Source of the DNA: Sorghum bicolor | Taxonomy: Eukaryota > Streptophyta > Magnoliopsida > Poales > Poaceae | Direction of reading: 5' to 3' | DNA: 64,000 bases | Assembly: GCF_000003195.3 (NCBI RefSeq) | Contig: NC_012878.2 | Coordinates: 19,754,641-19,818,640, forward strand | Shown here: positions 44,547 through 55,144 of the stretch, one piece after another | Layout of the letters: each line of letters opens with the position of its first letter | Position numbering within the stretch: position 1 is the stretch's first letter | Notes under the pieces: model-generated | Seen by the model: the letters and a program-made list of their open reading frames with translations, nothing else | What the model was told of the DNA's origin: nothing | The model's database searches: none | Made by a program: the position numbers and the translations under genes

Positions 44547-47500
44547 TGTAACAGAACCGACCAAATTATAAGAGATTAAGCCTAATAGTGACCATTTGCA
44601 TAGTCGAACCATCACGCTTAAGCCCATATAATCCCGGTAGTCCGTGAAATCTCGAAGGATTTCAAACCACACATCGCATACAGCCAAGATCGTAATAAGT
44701 TTAGCGGCCGCCATCCATAAGTACATTCAGATTTCAACATTCATGAAACACATCGGGGTACTTAAGTTATTACAAACCAAGTTCTTCAAGTAGCGGAAGC
44801 TTCGTAGTTCGAAATTACAACACACACGATAAGTCTGATACCGTGCCATAGTTTGGTCATTCCCACAAAAGCAAAGGAAGAGACAGAGTGACCATTGCCC
44901 TTGGTCTAGTCATCACCCATAGCTGGGTACAGACAGAGGATGCAATAACCATAGTACATGTGACCATCTGCAAAACAACATGGGAATAGAACCCTGAGTA
45001 CGAGAAGGTACTCAGCTAGACTTACCCGTCATAAACTTAAAATAAAGACTCATCAAGGATCATGAAGGCTATTTAGTGGGGTAGCTGACAACCATTTTGC
45101 AAAGACCGCAAGGTTTTATTACCCTAACCTACATAAATCTTTTCTTCTTTTAATCTGCTCAAGTTGAAAGTATCATTACCTATTATCTAGGTTTGCTCCT
45201 GTGCTATTACAAGCAAGTATGAGACTATGATAGTACCTCATCATAGCATTTCTTAAACCATTCATCATTATAACCCGAGTGTTCCATAGTCCTTACTACG
45301 AGGACAAAGCTCATGTCAAGTGCTCACTATCCAGGAGCGATGCGATTCGAATCGATTTCTAACCAGCTGGCGAGGTATTCCCCACACAAACCACACTCAC
45401 TGATCAAGTGAGCTACAGATCACCGTATTACACTATCCAGGACCAATTCGCGGGTTCGGCAGGCACCGCCAGTACCCGAGGACCGTTCCGGCGACCGAGG
45501 TATCCAAGGTATACCAAGGTTGCGCGCCGCGCCCTCGTCGTTCTCCTCAACCACCACCAATACAGCGCATGGCGGCTCGATTCCCGGCCCGGATAGTGTT
45601 CAGGCTTCGCGGTCGGAACGACTTATCCTTCCAGCTAAGTGTGGGGCATGCGTTCAACATGACAAGAGGGCCGTCAACGATCGGTCCTTAATCGACACAG
45701 GCAGGGGCACCATGGTCGACCCACCATAAGACCCTGCCCGGTCTCCAAATTCATTCCACACTTGGTTATGCTTTTCCCCGAGCAACCAATGCTTAAACAA
45801 GCAGGTATCCACCTATGTCTCGCAGGTGACAGGGAATCACCTGACTTCTACCGAACTAAGCAAGCTAAGCATAGACTCCGTGCCTATCTACATAGGACAA
45901 GGTAGTTGAATGAGTAGGAATAACAAGGAGTACTCATGCAGCAACGGTATCAGGCAACTCCTATCACTTAATATGCACTATAGTAGAACAAGTATAGCAC
46001 TTTATATAAGTTAGCGAGAATAGGGAGACTTAGAATGCTCCGGGGCTTGCCTTTCTCAAACGTGCTGGGTCGGTGATCCGGACACTCTTGCAATTCCTCT
46101 CCGGGTTCCTGTGCTTCCGGAGGTTCCTGCTCCTGTATCTCCTCGGGTTCCTCGGGTCCCACTTCGTTCTCCTGCGAGCCTGTATGATGCATATATGCTC
46201 ATGAGTGGAGTGTGAGATGCCCGAGTGGATGCTTGTAAAAGAGAGTGTCAAAGGAGTCATGTTATGATGCATAGGTGATGCACTTGGTCATGCTTATTAC
46301 AAGGTAGTCAACATCATCCGGGAACAATAACTAAATTAAGCATCTGTTGCATTCTCTTCTATAGATATTTTTCAAATGCAACCAGCAACCCCCATGATGC
46401 TTCAAAGATACACCAAACCCAACTTATTCCATTCAACCTATATATATACACCCTTCATAGTTTTCTTTATTCATTTCTAAGCCCATTAAAAATCAAATGC
46501 AATTCTGTTCATCAATAAATTCCACAAAAATTACAGGAGACTACCAGCTAAGCATAAAGTCTACTGTAAATTATTCATGATTTTTGGATACTTATTTTGA
46601 GCCACAAAAAAAATTACAAGATTAATTAATAAGGCAAGTAAAATCACTCTACTGGGATACAAGTGTTAAACAACAGATTTCATATTTTTACAATTTGCAT
46701 AATATCATAAGAAATACCCACAAAATTTTCCAGATTTATTGCATGACCCAATTAATTATTAAAAATCATAAATCACTGCCATGCAAGCATTTAAATTACC
46801 ATAAATTCATTTATACACCAAATAATATGTACCCACTTTTTCCCAGTGAGCAAACACACATGCAAAGCCAACAAATCAAGTTTCACATTTTTCTGAGCCA
46901 TGTTTTATTTACTATGCATTTTCCAAGTTTAACAAAATCATGGATAAAATATATTCACACAGAAAAGTTACTCCAACATGACATGCAATTACATCAAACT
47001 GTAGATCTGGAAATATAGAGCACACCCAAATTTATTTCATTCAATTTGGAGCTGTAGAACTCAAGATATAGATTTTACAAACTTTAAATCAATTTCTGGA
47101 AAACACTTTTTCAAGAAAACCGACGAAAAATGCTACGCACACCCAAATCTACACCCACCGGGGTACCCCTGCGACTGACAGTGGGTCCCCGACCCCACCA
47201 GTCAGCGAGACCGAGAGGGAGCTCACCTCCGACGAGCAGATCTCGCCGGCGGTGAGGTCTCCGGCCATGGGGTGAGCACCAACGTGCTCCCCGCAGCAAG
47301 ACGCACCCAGCGGTACCCTTGGATCGACCAGAGGACGGCCGGAACACCTCCGGCGAGCATGCATGGCGGCACGGCGGCGCTGCTCGCCGTGGCCAGGCTG
47401 CTCCGGCGCGGTAGAGCGTGCGCAAACGCCTCTCCGAGCTTCCTCACCTTCCTACTGACCTAGCGCAACAGAGAACGAGCGAAAAGAGGCAGGGAAACGC

Positions 47501-48470
47501 TAGATCCGTCGCGGCGGAGTACTCCGGCGAGCTCGGGGTGACTCCGGCGAGCGATTCACGGCGCTCGACGGACTCTCACCTCGGTAGAACGTTCGCACGA
47601 GCTTACCCTAGCGACGGCGAGTGCCCTGGTGCTCTCGGCGTCGAGCTTGAGGCTCTGGTGTGGCCGGCGACGAGCGGCGGAGCTCTCTCCGGCAATGGCG
47701 CGCGGAGGAGCGGCTGCTGCTGCGCGGTGCGAGCGGAGGAGGAAGGAGAAGGAGGGCGCTGGGGAGACAAAATGGATTGAGTGGCCTGGGAGCCTGCGCC
47801 GGCGTCCCGACCAGGGGGGGTTGGAGGCCGGCCGCGGCGCGCCCAACGCCGGCGTACGGCCGCCACGTGGCCGGCGCCGGGTGGAGCAAGGCGGGCGCCG
47901 CGCGCGCGGGAGAGAGAGGAGGGGGAGCGGGCCGCGCTGCCCAGCTGGGCCAGAAGGGAGGCGGGTCGGCCCAGCAGCGCCTGCCCCCTTTCTCTTTTTT
48001 TTTGAAATTCTTTTCTCAAATTCTTTCTAAATTCATTTGGACCAATTTAAAATCATTTTCACCTCTTGCTCCCAAAAACAAAGTTGTTCCAAAACAAAAA
48101 CTCTACAGCTTTGCCTTAACAAGCAAGACCAAATTCCAAACAGAATTTGAATTACAAGTTAAAACTCAGTTCTAGGTTTTAAATAAATTCTTTTTGGATA
48201 TTTTTGTATAAATTCCATTTCTCAAATTCCATAGCTCCAAAAATTGCACAAAAATGTTCTTAATTCTTCTTACACATAAACCAACCTAGTTTGACTATTT
48301 CACAATTTTTAAAGCAAGCATCACATTTTAACATGTTTAAAACTCATGAAATGATGCACATAAAATCATACTTGAAGAGAATGACATGCTCGTGATGCTT
48401 ATGATTGATGAGGATGCTTATGCATTGCTTTGCCAAGGCTAAGTGCATGCTTAACACCTAGGGTGTTACA
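44547..48470 (-). repeat. 3' LTR of A2 (3,924 bp)
   Basis: On the plus strand it runs from TGTAACAGAACC to CTAGGGTGTTACA. It includes the GC-rich block (about 47140-47990) and the acidic micro-ORF (46192-45968, minus strand, 74 codons because of a shifted 3' end). Confidence 0.95.
45968..46192 (-). CDS. LTR-borne acidic micro-ORF in A2 3' LTR
   Basis: The same acidic core as in A1 (G-P-E-E-P-E-E-I-Q near residue 12), with a different C-terminal end. The matching frame in the A2 5' LTR (56562-56800) has TAG for CAG at residue 7. Coding status is uncertain. Confidence 0.3.
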   Translation of the reverse strand: MHHTGSQENEVGPEEPEEIQEQEPPEAQEPGEELQECPDHRPSTFEKGKPRSILSLPILANLYKVLYLFYYSAY

Positions 48471-51400
48471 GCCCTTCCCCCCTTAGGGAAATCTCGTCCC
48501 GAGATTTTGGGGTTACTAACCATTTCTTATGAAATTTTGGATAAACTGTTTTTAAGTAATCCTCTGTTTCCCAAGTGGCATCCCTATCGTCATGATGACT
48601 CCACACCACTTTGTATGTTCGAACAACTCTGTTTCGGGTTACTCGCTCCTTGGTATCCACAATCCCCACTGGCTGCTCTTTGTACTCTAGGTCTGCTTTT
48701 ATCTTGATTCCTCGAGGTTCAATTCTTTGCTCCGGTACTTTCAGACATTTCCGCAGTTGAGACACATGGAAGACCAGGAAGATCGAGCTCATCTCTTCAG
48801 GTAACTGAATCTTGTAGGCCACTAGGCCTTTCCTTTCTAGCACTGGGTATGGTCCCACATATCGGGGTGCAAGCTTGCTTCGAACTCGGAAACGTTGAAT
48901 TTTCTTCATTGGCGTAACCTTGAGATACACATAGTCGCCCACTTTGAACTCAAGCGGCCTTCTCCTCTTGTCAGCATAACTCTTCTGTCGTGATTGCGCT
49001 GCTTGCATATGTTGCTGTATAATCTGCACCTTTTTCTCGGCATCATTCACAAAGTCGATACCATAGTATCTCCTTTCACCAGGTTCCACCCAGTTTAACG
49101 GAGTTCGACATCTCCGCCCATACAAAGCTTCGAACGGGGCCATCTTGATGCTCTCTTGATAACTATTATTGTATGAGAACTCAGCCAAAGGTAACCATGA
49201 TTCCCACGATCCCTTGGACGATAGCACACAGGCCCTCAGCATATCTTCTAACACTTGGTTTAGCCTCTCTGTTTGGCCTGAAGTCTGGGGATGATACGCC
49301 GTGCTTCTTATCAAACTGGTCCCCAAACTCTTATGCATGCGCTCCCAGAAGTGAGCAGTGAACTGCGGTCCTCTATCCGATATGATGGTTTTGGGGATAC
49401 CATGCAACTTGACGATCTCAGCCATATATATATCAGCATACTCGGGCGGTCTGTATGTGTTCTTGACTGTAATGAAATGAGCCGACTTGGTTAATCGATC
49501 TATGATTACCCAAATCGAGTCATTCCCCTTCCTGGTTGTCGGTAAGCCAGTGATAAAGTCCATACTGACCTCTTCCCATTTCCACTCTAGAACTGATAAC
49601 GGTTGTAACAGACCTGCAGGTTTCATATGGATGGCCTTAACTCTGCAACACGTGTCACAACGGGCCACATAAGCGGCTATTTCTTTCTTCATCTTGGTCC
49701 ACCAAAAGTGGGGCCTTAGATCTTGATACATTTTGCTGCTGCCAGGATGAATAGAAAGCTTAGAGAGATGGGCTTCATCCATGATGCGATTCTTCAACTC
49801 CCGATCTTTCGGGACCACTAACCGCTGTTGAAACCACAGTACCCCCTTCTCATCAACCAGAAACTGAGTCTTTGGGTCATCTTTGATCTTCTCTTTGATG
49901 TGGAAAATACCCTTGTCTGTTTTCTGACCTTCAATGACTTGACTCTCGAGTGAACAACTGAGTTGTATATGACATAAGACCTCAGGATGCATAAGATTGA
50001 ACCCATCTTCAAACAACGGTTGAACCATTTGATAGTGCGGTTTGCGACTCAAGGCATCTGCGACCACATTAGCTTTGCCTGGATGATAGTGAACTTCCAA
50101 ATCATAATCCTTGATTAGCTCTAACCACCGTCGTTGCCTCATATTCAGCTCGGACTGAGTGAAGATGTACTTCAAACTCTTGTGATCGGTGTAAATGTGA
50201 CACTTATTTCCTAGCACATAATGTCTCCAGATCTTCAAAGCATGTACCACTGCTGCTAACTCAAGGTCGTGCGTTGGATAGTTGACTTCATGCTTTCTCA
50301 ACTGTCGGGAAGCATAAGCTATCACCCTGCCATCTTGCATCAACACACACCCCAGGCCACTCTTCGATGCGTCACAAAACACATCAAAAGGCTTCTCTAT
50401 ATTAGGTTGTGCCAGAACGGGAGCAGTGGTTAGCAACTTTCGCAAGGTGCGGAAGGCTAACTCACACCCTTCCGTCCAGACAAACTTATGGTCCTTTTGT
50501 AGCAAACTTGTCATTGGCTTAGCAATCTTGGAGAAGTCAGGTATAAAACGACGATAATACCCGGCCACACCAAGAAAACTTCTAACTTCCGAGACCGAAG
50601 TTGGTGCCTTCCAGTCCATGACTTCCTGCACTTTTGATGGATCCACAGCAATTCCTTCTTCAGACAGAATGTGCCCTAGGAAAGGAACTTTCTTTAACCA
50701 GAACTCACACTTGCTGAACTTGGCATATAGCTGATGCTCTCGTAACCGTGTCAGCACGATTCTCAGATGCTCGGCGTGATCTTGCTCATTTTCTGAATAC
50801 ACCAGGATATCATCGATAAACACTACAACAAACTTATCCAATTCCGGCATAAAGACTGAATTCATCAGATACATAAAGTATGCAGGAGCATTTGTCAACC
50901 CAAAGGACATGACAAGATATTCGTACAACCCATACCTGGTGGAAAAAGCAGTCTTCGGGATATCTTGCGGACGAATCTTGATTTGGTGATACCCAGATCT
51001 CAAATCTATCTTAGAAAACACTCTTTCCTTGGATAACTGATCAAACAGGATATCAATCCTTGGCAAGGGATACTTATTTTTGATTGTCACAGCATTGAGT
51101 GGACGATAGTCCACGCACATGCGCAACGACTGATCCTTCTTTTTCACAAACAACGCTGGACAACCCCATTCCGATGAGCTTGGCCGGATGAACCCTTTTT
51201 CTAGTAACTCCTTCAGTTGCTTCTTCAGCTCTGCGAGTTCGTTTGGTGGCATCCGGTACGGCCTTCTAGATATTGGTGTTGTACCTGGTATCAACTCGAT
51301 TGCAAACTCTACCTCCCTATCTGGGGGAAGTCCTGGTAACTCCTCGGGAAACACATCAGGGAACTCACAGACTACTGGAATCTGTGGTAAAGGGACCACG

Positions 51401-52959
51401 TGTGGAGCACCTGAGATGCTAGCAAAGTCAAGACGACGGGGCAGAGGTACTTGAAAAGAGTTACTGCCCTGTGGTTCTCTGAGAGATAACATCCTCTTTC
51501 CAGTATCTATGACAGCATCCCATTCTCTCATCCAGTTCATGCCCATGATAACATCCAAAACTAACCCAGGCATGACCACTAGATTTACCCGAAAAACTCG
51601 GCCACTTACATCCAGGGTTGCCCCTCGGACCACTCTATTGGTCAACACATCTGCCCCTGCTGAGCTGATGCGGTAGCCATAGCCCAGATCTGTAACTGGT
51701 TGATTATGCTTTTGTGCAAATGCTTGGCTCATGAATGAATGCGATGATCCAGAATCAAACAAAACAACTGCAAGATGTTGGTTGACAGAAAACATACCAG
51801 CTGTTACCGGTTCTCCTTCCGGGATTTCCTCAATCGAGGTATGATGCACACGAGCTGGATAGGTTGGCTGCTGCCTTTTGGGGTAGGGACATTCCTTAGC
51901 AAAGTGCCCCATCTTGTGGCAGTTATAGCACGGACCCTTGGGCGCATTGTTGGCGGCAGGTGCTGCGGCTTGAATTGCCTTTGGCTTGGCAGGAGCTATC
52001 GCCACCTTGTATGGCTTCTGCTGGGTTGGATGCCCGGTGTTCCTTCTCTGCGGTGGTCGGAACCTAGCACCCGGGGCAGGAGGACGATACTGCTGTCGCC
52101 CTGCCACTGGTGCCCTGGACTGGGATGATCCTGCTTCAAAAGCCCTTTTACGTGACTTGGATGCACTGTAGTTGTTGTTATTGTTCTCTTGGGTCAGACA
52201 GTCACTGATATAGGCATTGAAAGTAGCCCTGGCCCCTGTACCCATGGTCTTCAGCATCTTTGGATTCAAGCCTCCCTAGAAACTAGCAATCTTCTTAGCC
52301 TCCGTGTTCACAAACTCAGGGGCATAGCGAGCGAGATTGTTGAAAGCGTGTAGATACTCCTTCACAGACTTCGTCCCTTGGGACAGCCTCATGAACTCCC
52401 CAACCTTCATTTCAACCACACCAGGAGGAATGTAATTTCCCCGGAAAGCGGTGGTGAAGCGGTTCCAGGTGATTGGTGTCCCCTCTGGGTAGGTGGTACG
52501 GTGATGGGACCACCAAATCCCAGCAGGTCCTTGCAACTGATGTGCCGCATACTCAGCCTTGAGTTCTTCTGTCATTCGGAGAAGACGAAACTTCTGCTCC
52601 ATGGTGTTGATCCACTCATCTGCTTCGAGCGGTTCCAAGGCCTCCTTAAAGATTGGTGGCTTGGTATCCATGAAGTCCTTGAATGAACTGTACTGGTTGA
52701 CCTCCCGGCCACCCTGATTATCTCCACGACGGGTGTTGTCAGCTATGTTGCGCAAAGCTTCTTCCATGTTGCGCTGCATCTGTTCCATGTTGCGTTGGCT
52801 CCCCAGAAACTGCGCGAAAAACACATCCGCAGTGTACGGGGGAGGTGGTGGTGGTGGTGTTGGTGCTCGGTCCTCATTCTGTTGAGCCCCACCTCCGGAT
52901 GTACCTGCTCCAAGACCCGGATTGCTGTTACCCCCGCCACTTGTTTGCACCATCTGCAT
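48466..52959 (-). CDS. gag-pol: gag-pol polyprotein of A2, open except one TAG
   Basis: A single frame of 1,498 codons from ATG 52959, broken only by TAG at 52273-52275 where A1 has CAG. The gag capsid part is before the stop. Counting residues from the Met at 52269, the CCHC knuckle is at 114-127, the protease D-S-G at 172-174, and RT spans about 340-540 (V-D-Y-R-P-L at 386, F-I-D-D at 484-487). RNase H has D633, E670, D695 and D738. The integrase HHCC region is about 833-875, with catalytic D904, D965 and E1001. A chromodomain-like module (V-V-W-S-H-H-D-D, then A-T-W-E-T-E) lies near 1215-1245. All catalytic residues are present. The stop codon uses the first bases of the LTR. The stop separates gag from pol, so readthrough or a revertant would be needed for function. 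Confidence 0.96.
48472..48483 (-). other. Polypurine tract of A2
   Basis: On the minus strand, AAGGGGGGAAGGG directly before the 3' LTR, identical in form to that of A1. Confidence 0.85.
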
Positions 52960-53275
52960 ACGCCAATGATAAGCAATCGTTAGGAGTTGCTATCAACCGG
53001 TAGAAAATGTGTAAAATCGTGCCATACTGAATTTACTGAGGGAATAAATTCACACAATAAACAAAGGCACAACAACTCATCATCCACGCACAACATCACT
53101 AACAGATTACTTAACATTCACGCAACAAGGTTCGCGTACATCCAATTTGCCAGCATACATACACTGGACTTTCAACATAACTCGTAAGGTCTTACATAGC
53201 TCAGATCCAAAGTACACGACATGCCATGCAACATACAACACAAAAGGAGAAGGACTAGCTCTAGAGCCCTAGCAT
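52960..53275 (-). other. Spacer between mimic ORF and gag in A2
   Basis: 316 bp, collinear with the A1 spacer at 5392-5707. The end next to gag has the branch-point-like CTAAC and GTATGCAG-type acceptor on the minus strand. No open frame. Confidence 0.5.
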
Positions 53276-54319
53276 CTAGTCGCTATGATCACTGTCCATG
53301 CCAGAGCCATCCTCATCCTCGTCACCACTAGCAGCTGCTCCTATCTCGGGATCCGCATCCATCTCGTCCTCAGAGTCTAGCTCCGCTGCTCCAGGCAGGT
53401 GGTGAGGGTGGAGCTGGTTATGCAGCTGGTTGATCTCCTCATGCAAGTTCTCATTGTACTCCTCGGCATTAGCTAGCTGCTGCTCTAGCTCCAGCTGTCG
53501 GGCCCTCAAAGTGTCCTCCTCGTGCCAGGCTTCATTCCTCTGTCCAAGCACATGGACTAGCATGCGCTCGCAGTTCCTGTGAGCAGTGGTCACCCTGTCC
53601 TTCTGCTCCCGCACTGCAAGCAGGTCCTGACTCAGCTCACTGTTCTTCTGGACTGCCTGGTCTCTCTCTCTGGTCACACGAGCCAACTCTGCCTGTAGCC
53701 TCTCAACCTCAGAGTCAAACTCACGCTGCAACTGACGCTTCTCATCCTGGACGGTGAGAAGAGACCCGGACAAGCGACCCAAACAACGCTCCAGGCCTCC
53801 ATAGGTCTTCATCAACGCGTACATGGCACTCATAACTGCACTGTCACTGTGCTGGTCCTCATCCGCACTCCTCTCTAGAGCATTCACCTCGGACTGATCC
53901 CACACCGAAGTGTAAGGGTCACCCCGGGGAAACACCCCAGCGAAGGCGTGGGCCAGCTCCTGTGGAAACCTCTCCATGAGGTCCCTCAAAACTGCGAAAG
54001 CTGCCCTGCTGGCACCGTGGAAAGGCGTGACACCTCGGGACTCGTACACCCAACCGCCCCAAGCAGGGTCTCCTCCACTGGTAGGGACAACTGCCTCGAT
54101 CCCCACTAGGGTCTCGTCACCAAGCGGCTCCTTATCCCAATAGTAGCGAGGCTCCCTTCCTTCGGGATACCCCATCGAACTAAGCACCCTCCAAAGCAAG
54201 GTGGGCATCCCAAACTCCTCTAGGAACTTGCTCTTATGTCGCGAGCTCCTAGCTGCCAACGGACGGCGAGGGGCCCGCCCACCAGTGGACTTGCGAGCGG
54301 TGAGCCTAGTGCGTGCCAT
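53276..54319 (-). CDS. Histone-H3-tail-mimic protein of A2 (347 aa, intact)
   Basis: The first ATG (54319-54317) is followed by GCA, so removal of Met would expose Ala as in histone H3. Residues 2-27 agree with H3 positions 1-26 at 17 sites: A-R-T, T-A-R-K-S-T-G-G, A-P-R, L-A and R. H3 K4, K14 and K23 equivalents are Arg, K18 is Arg and K27 is His; K9 with its A-R-K-S context is kept. Beyond residue 30 there is no histone fold. Residues 31-150 form an unrecognised domain (W-G-G-W, F-H-G-A-S-R-A-A-F). About 165-305 is a strong coiled coil, and 313-347 is very acidic. It lies between leader and gag, preceded by TTTGCAG, a likely splice acceptor. The ORF is conserved in A1 at equal length. Function is unknown; a chromatin-interacting role is inferred only. 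Confidence 0.9.
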   Translation of the reverse strand: MARTRLTARKSTGGRAPRRPLAARSSRHKSKFLEEFGMPTLLWRVLSSMGYPEGREPRYYWDKEPLGDETLVGIEAVVPTSGGDPAWGGWVYESRGVTPFHGASRAAFAVLRDLMERFPQELAHAFAGVFPRGDPYTSVWDQSEVNALERSADEDQHSDSAVMSAMYALMKTYGGLERCLGRLSGSLLTVQDEKRQLQREFDSEVERLQAELARVTRERDQAVQKNSELSQDLLAVREQKDRVTTAHRNCERMLVHVLGQRNEAWHEEDTLRARQLELEQQLANAEEYNENLHEEINQLHNQLHPHHLPGAAELDSEDEMDADPEIGAAASGDEDEDGSGMDSDHSD

Positions 54320-55126
54320 CTGCTGCAAATGGAATACCGTGGGTAAGAGCGAGGATTACCTTTATTTATTTCATTTAAAATTGGGACAAATTAAATTAAG
54401 GGGGAAAGTAAGCAATGATATGAAATGCACATGATGCATGTACGAACTTACGATCTCACAAACTTAGAAAACAAAGGTTAACACTAAGCGGTATACGCGG
54501 TGCCATACAACGTTCGCTCATAACGTAACTAGCGTTCTAAGCGAGAACGTAGTTAGGGTACCTGCAGAAAACTCATTTCAGCCCACCCACAGTATGATCG
54601 TGCAGAACAAAATTTAAAACTATACACTTCACATACACAGACACCCGTCCATGCATGTGACGTGTCACTACCCACATCATCGCCCTAATGACGGCATCGC
54701 CTCTCAGGACGGAATTCCCAGCATGCGGTACTATTCCCAAGACACACCAACATGTGTGCATGACACAGCACCTGACAACACTTCCCTAGACCGGCAGTGT
54801 ATCCGATCATGCTCTCACAACTTCCACTTACCATGGCGTAGAGGAAGAATTGATCCATACATTACCACTCAAATGAATGGCACTCATACTATTGCACGCC
54901 GTATGAGCGACGAAATAAAAATATGATGCATTAACCCCCAAGTCAGTACTTAGCTAGCCACCTTAGAGTCCTTAACTGGGCATAAAGGATATGACCATGG
55001 CACACTAGATAATTTTCCCAAAACATAGTTTAACACCTTGATCATTATTAATTAATTAATTAAATCTTTTACTAAACCGGTTTAGACTTTTGTTTAAAAC
55101 GTACTTATGAACAGTAACTCGCTAAA
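54320..55126 (-). other. Untranslated leader of A2
   Basis: About 800 bp between PBS and the mimic ORF, without a credible gene, collinear with 3546-4347. It contains AT-rich repeats of TTAAT near 55043-55065. Confidence 0.6.
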
Positions 55127-55142
55127 CCTTGCTCCGATGCCA
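55127..55142 (-). other. Primer-binding site of A2
   Basis: Minus-strand TGGCATCGGAGCAAGG lies 2 bp inside the 5' LTR, identical to A1. Initiator tRNA-Met type with three deviations. Confidence 0.75.
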
Positions 55143-55144
55143 GC

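Noticed and set aside
46695..47018. 107-codon frame in A2 LTR (also 57289-57612)
   Set aside because: AT-rich LTR sequence with no ATG context or domain. The matching region of A1 LTRs does not keep the frame.
52273..52275. Programmed stop-codon readthrough between gag and pol of A2
   Set aside because: The sister copy A1 has CAG at this codon, so TAG is most simply a mutation. It remains a possibility only if other copies share it.
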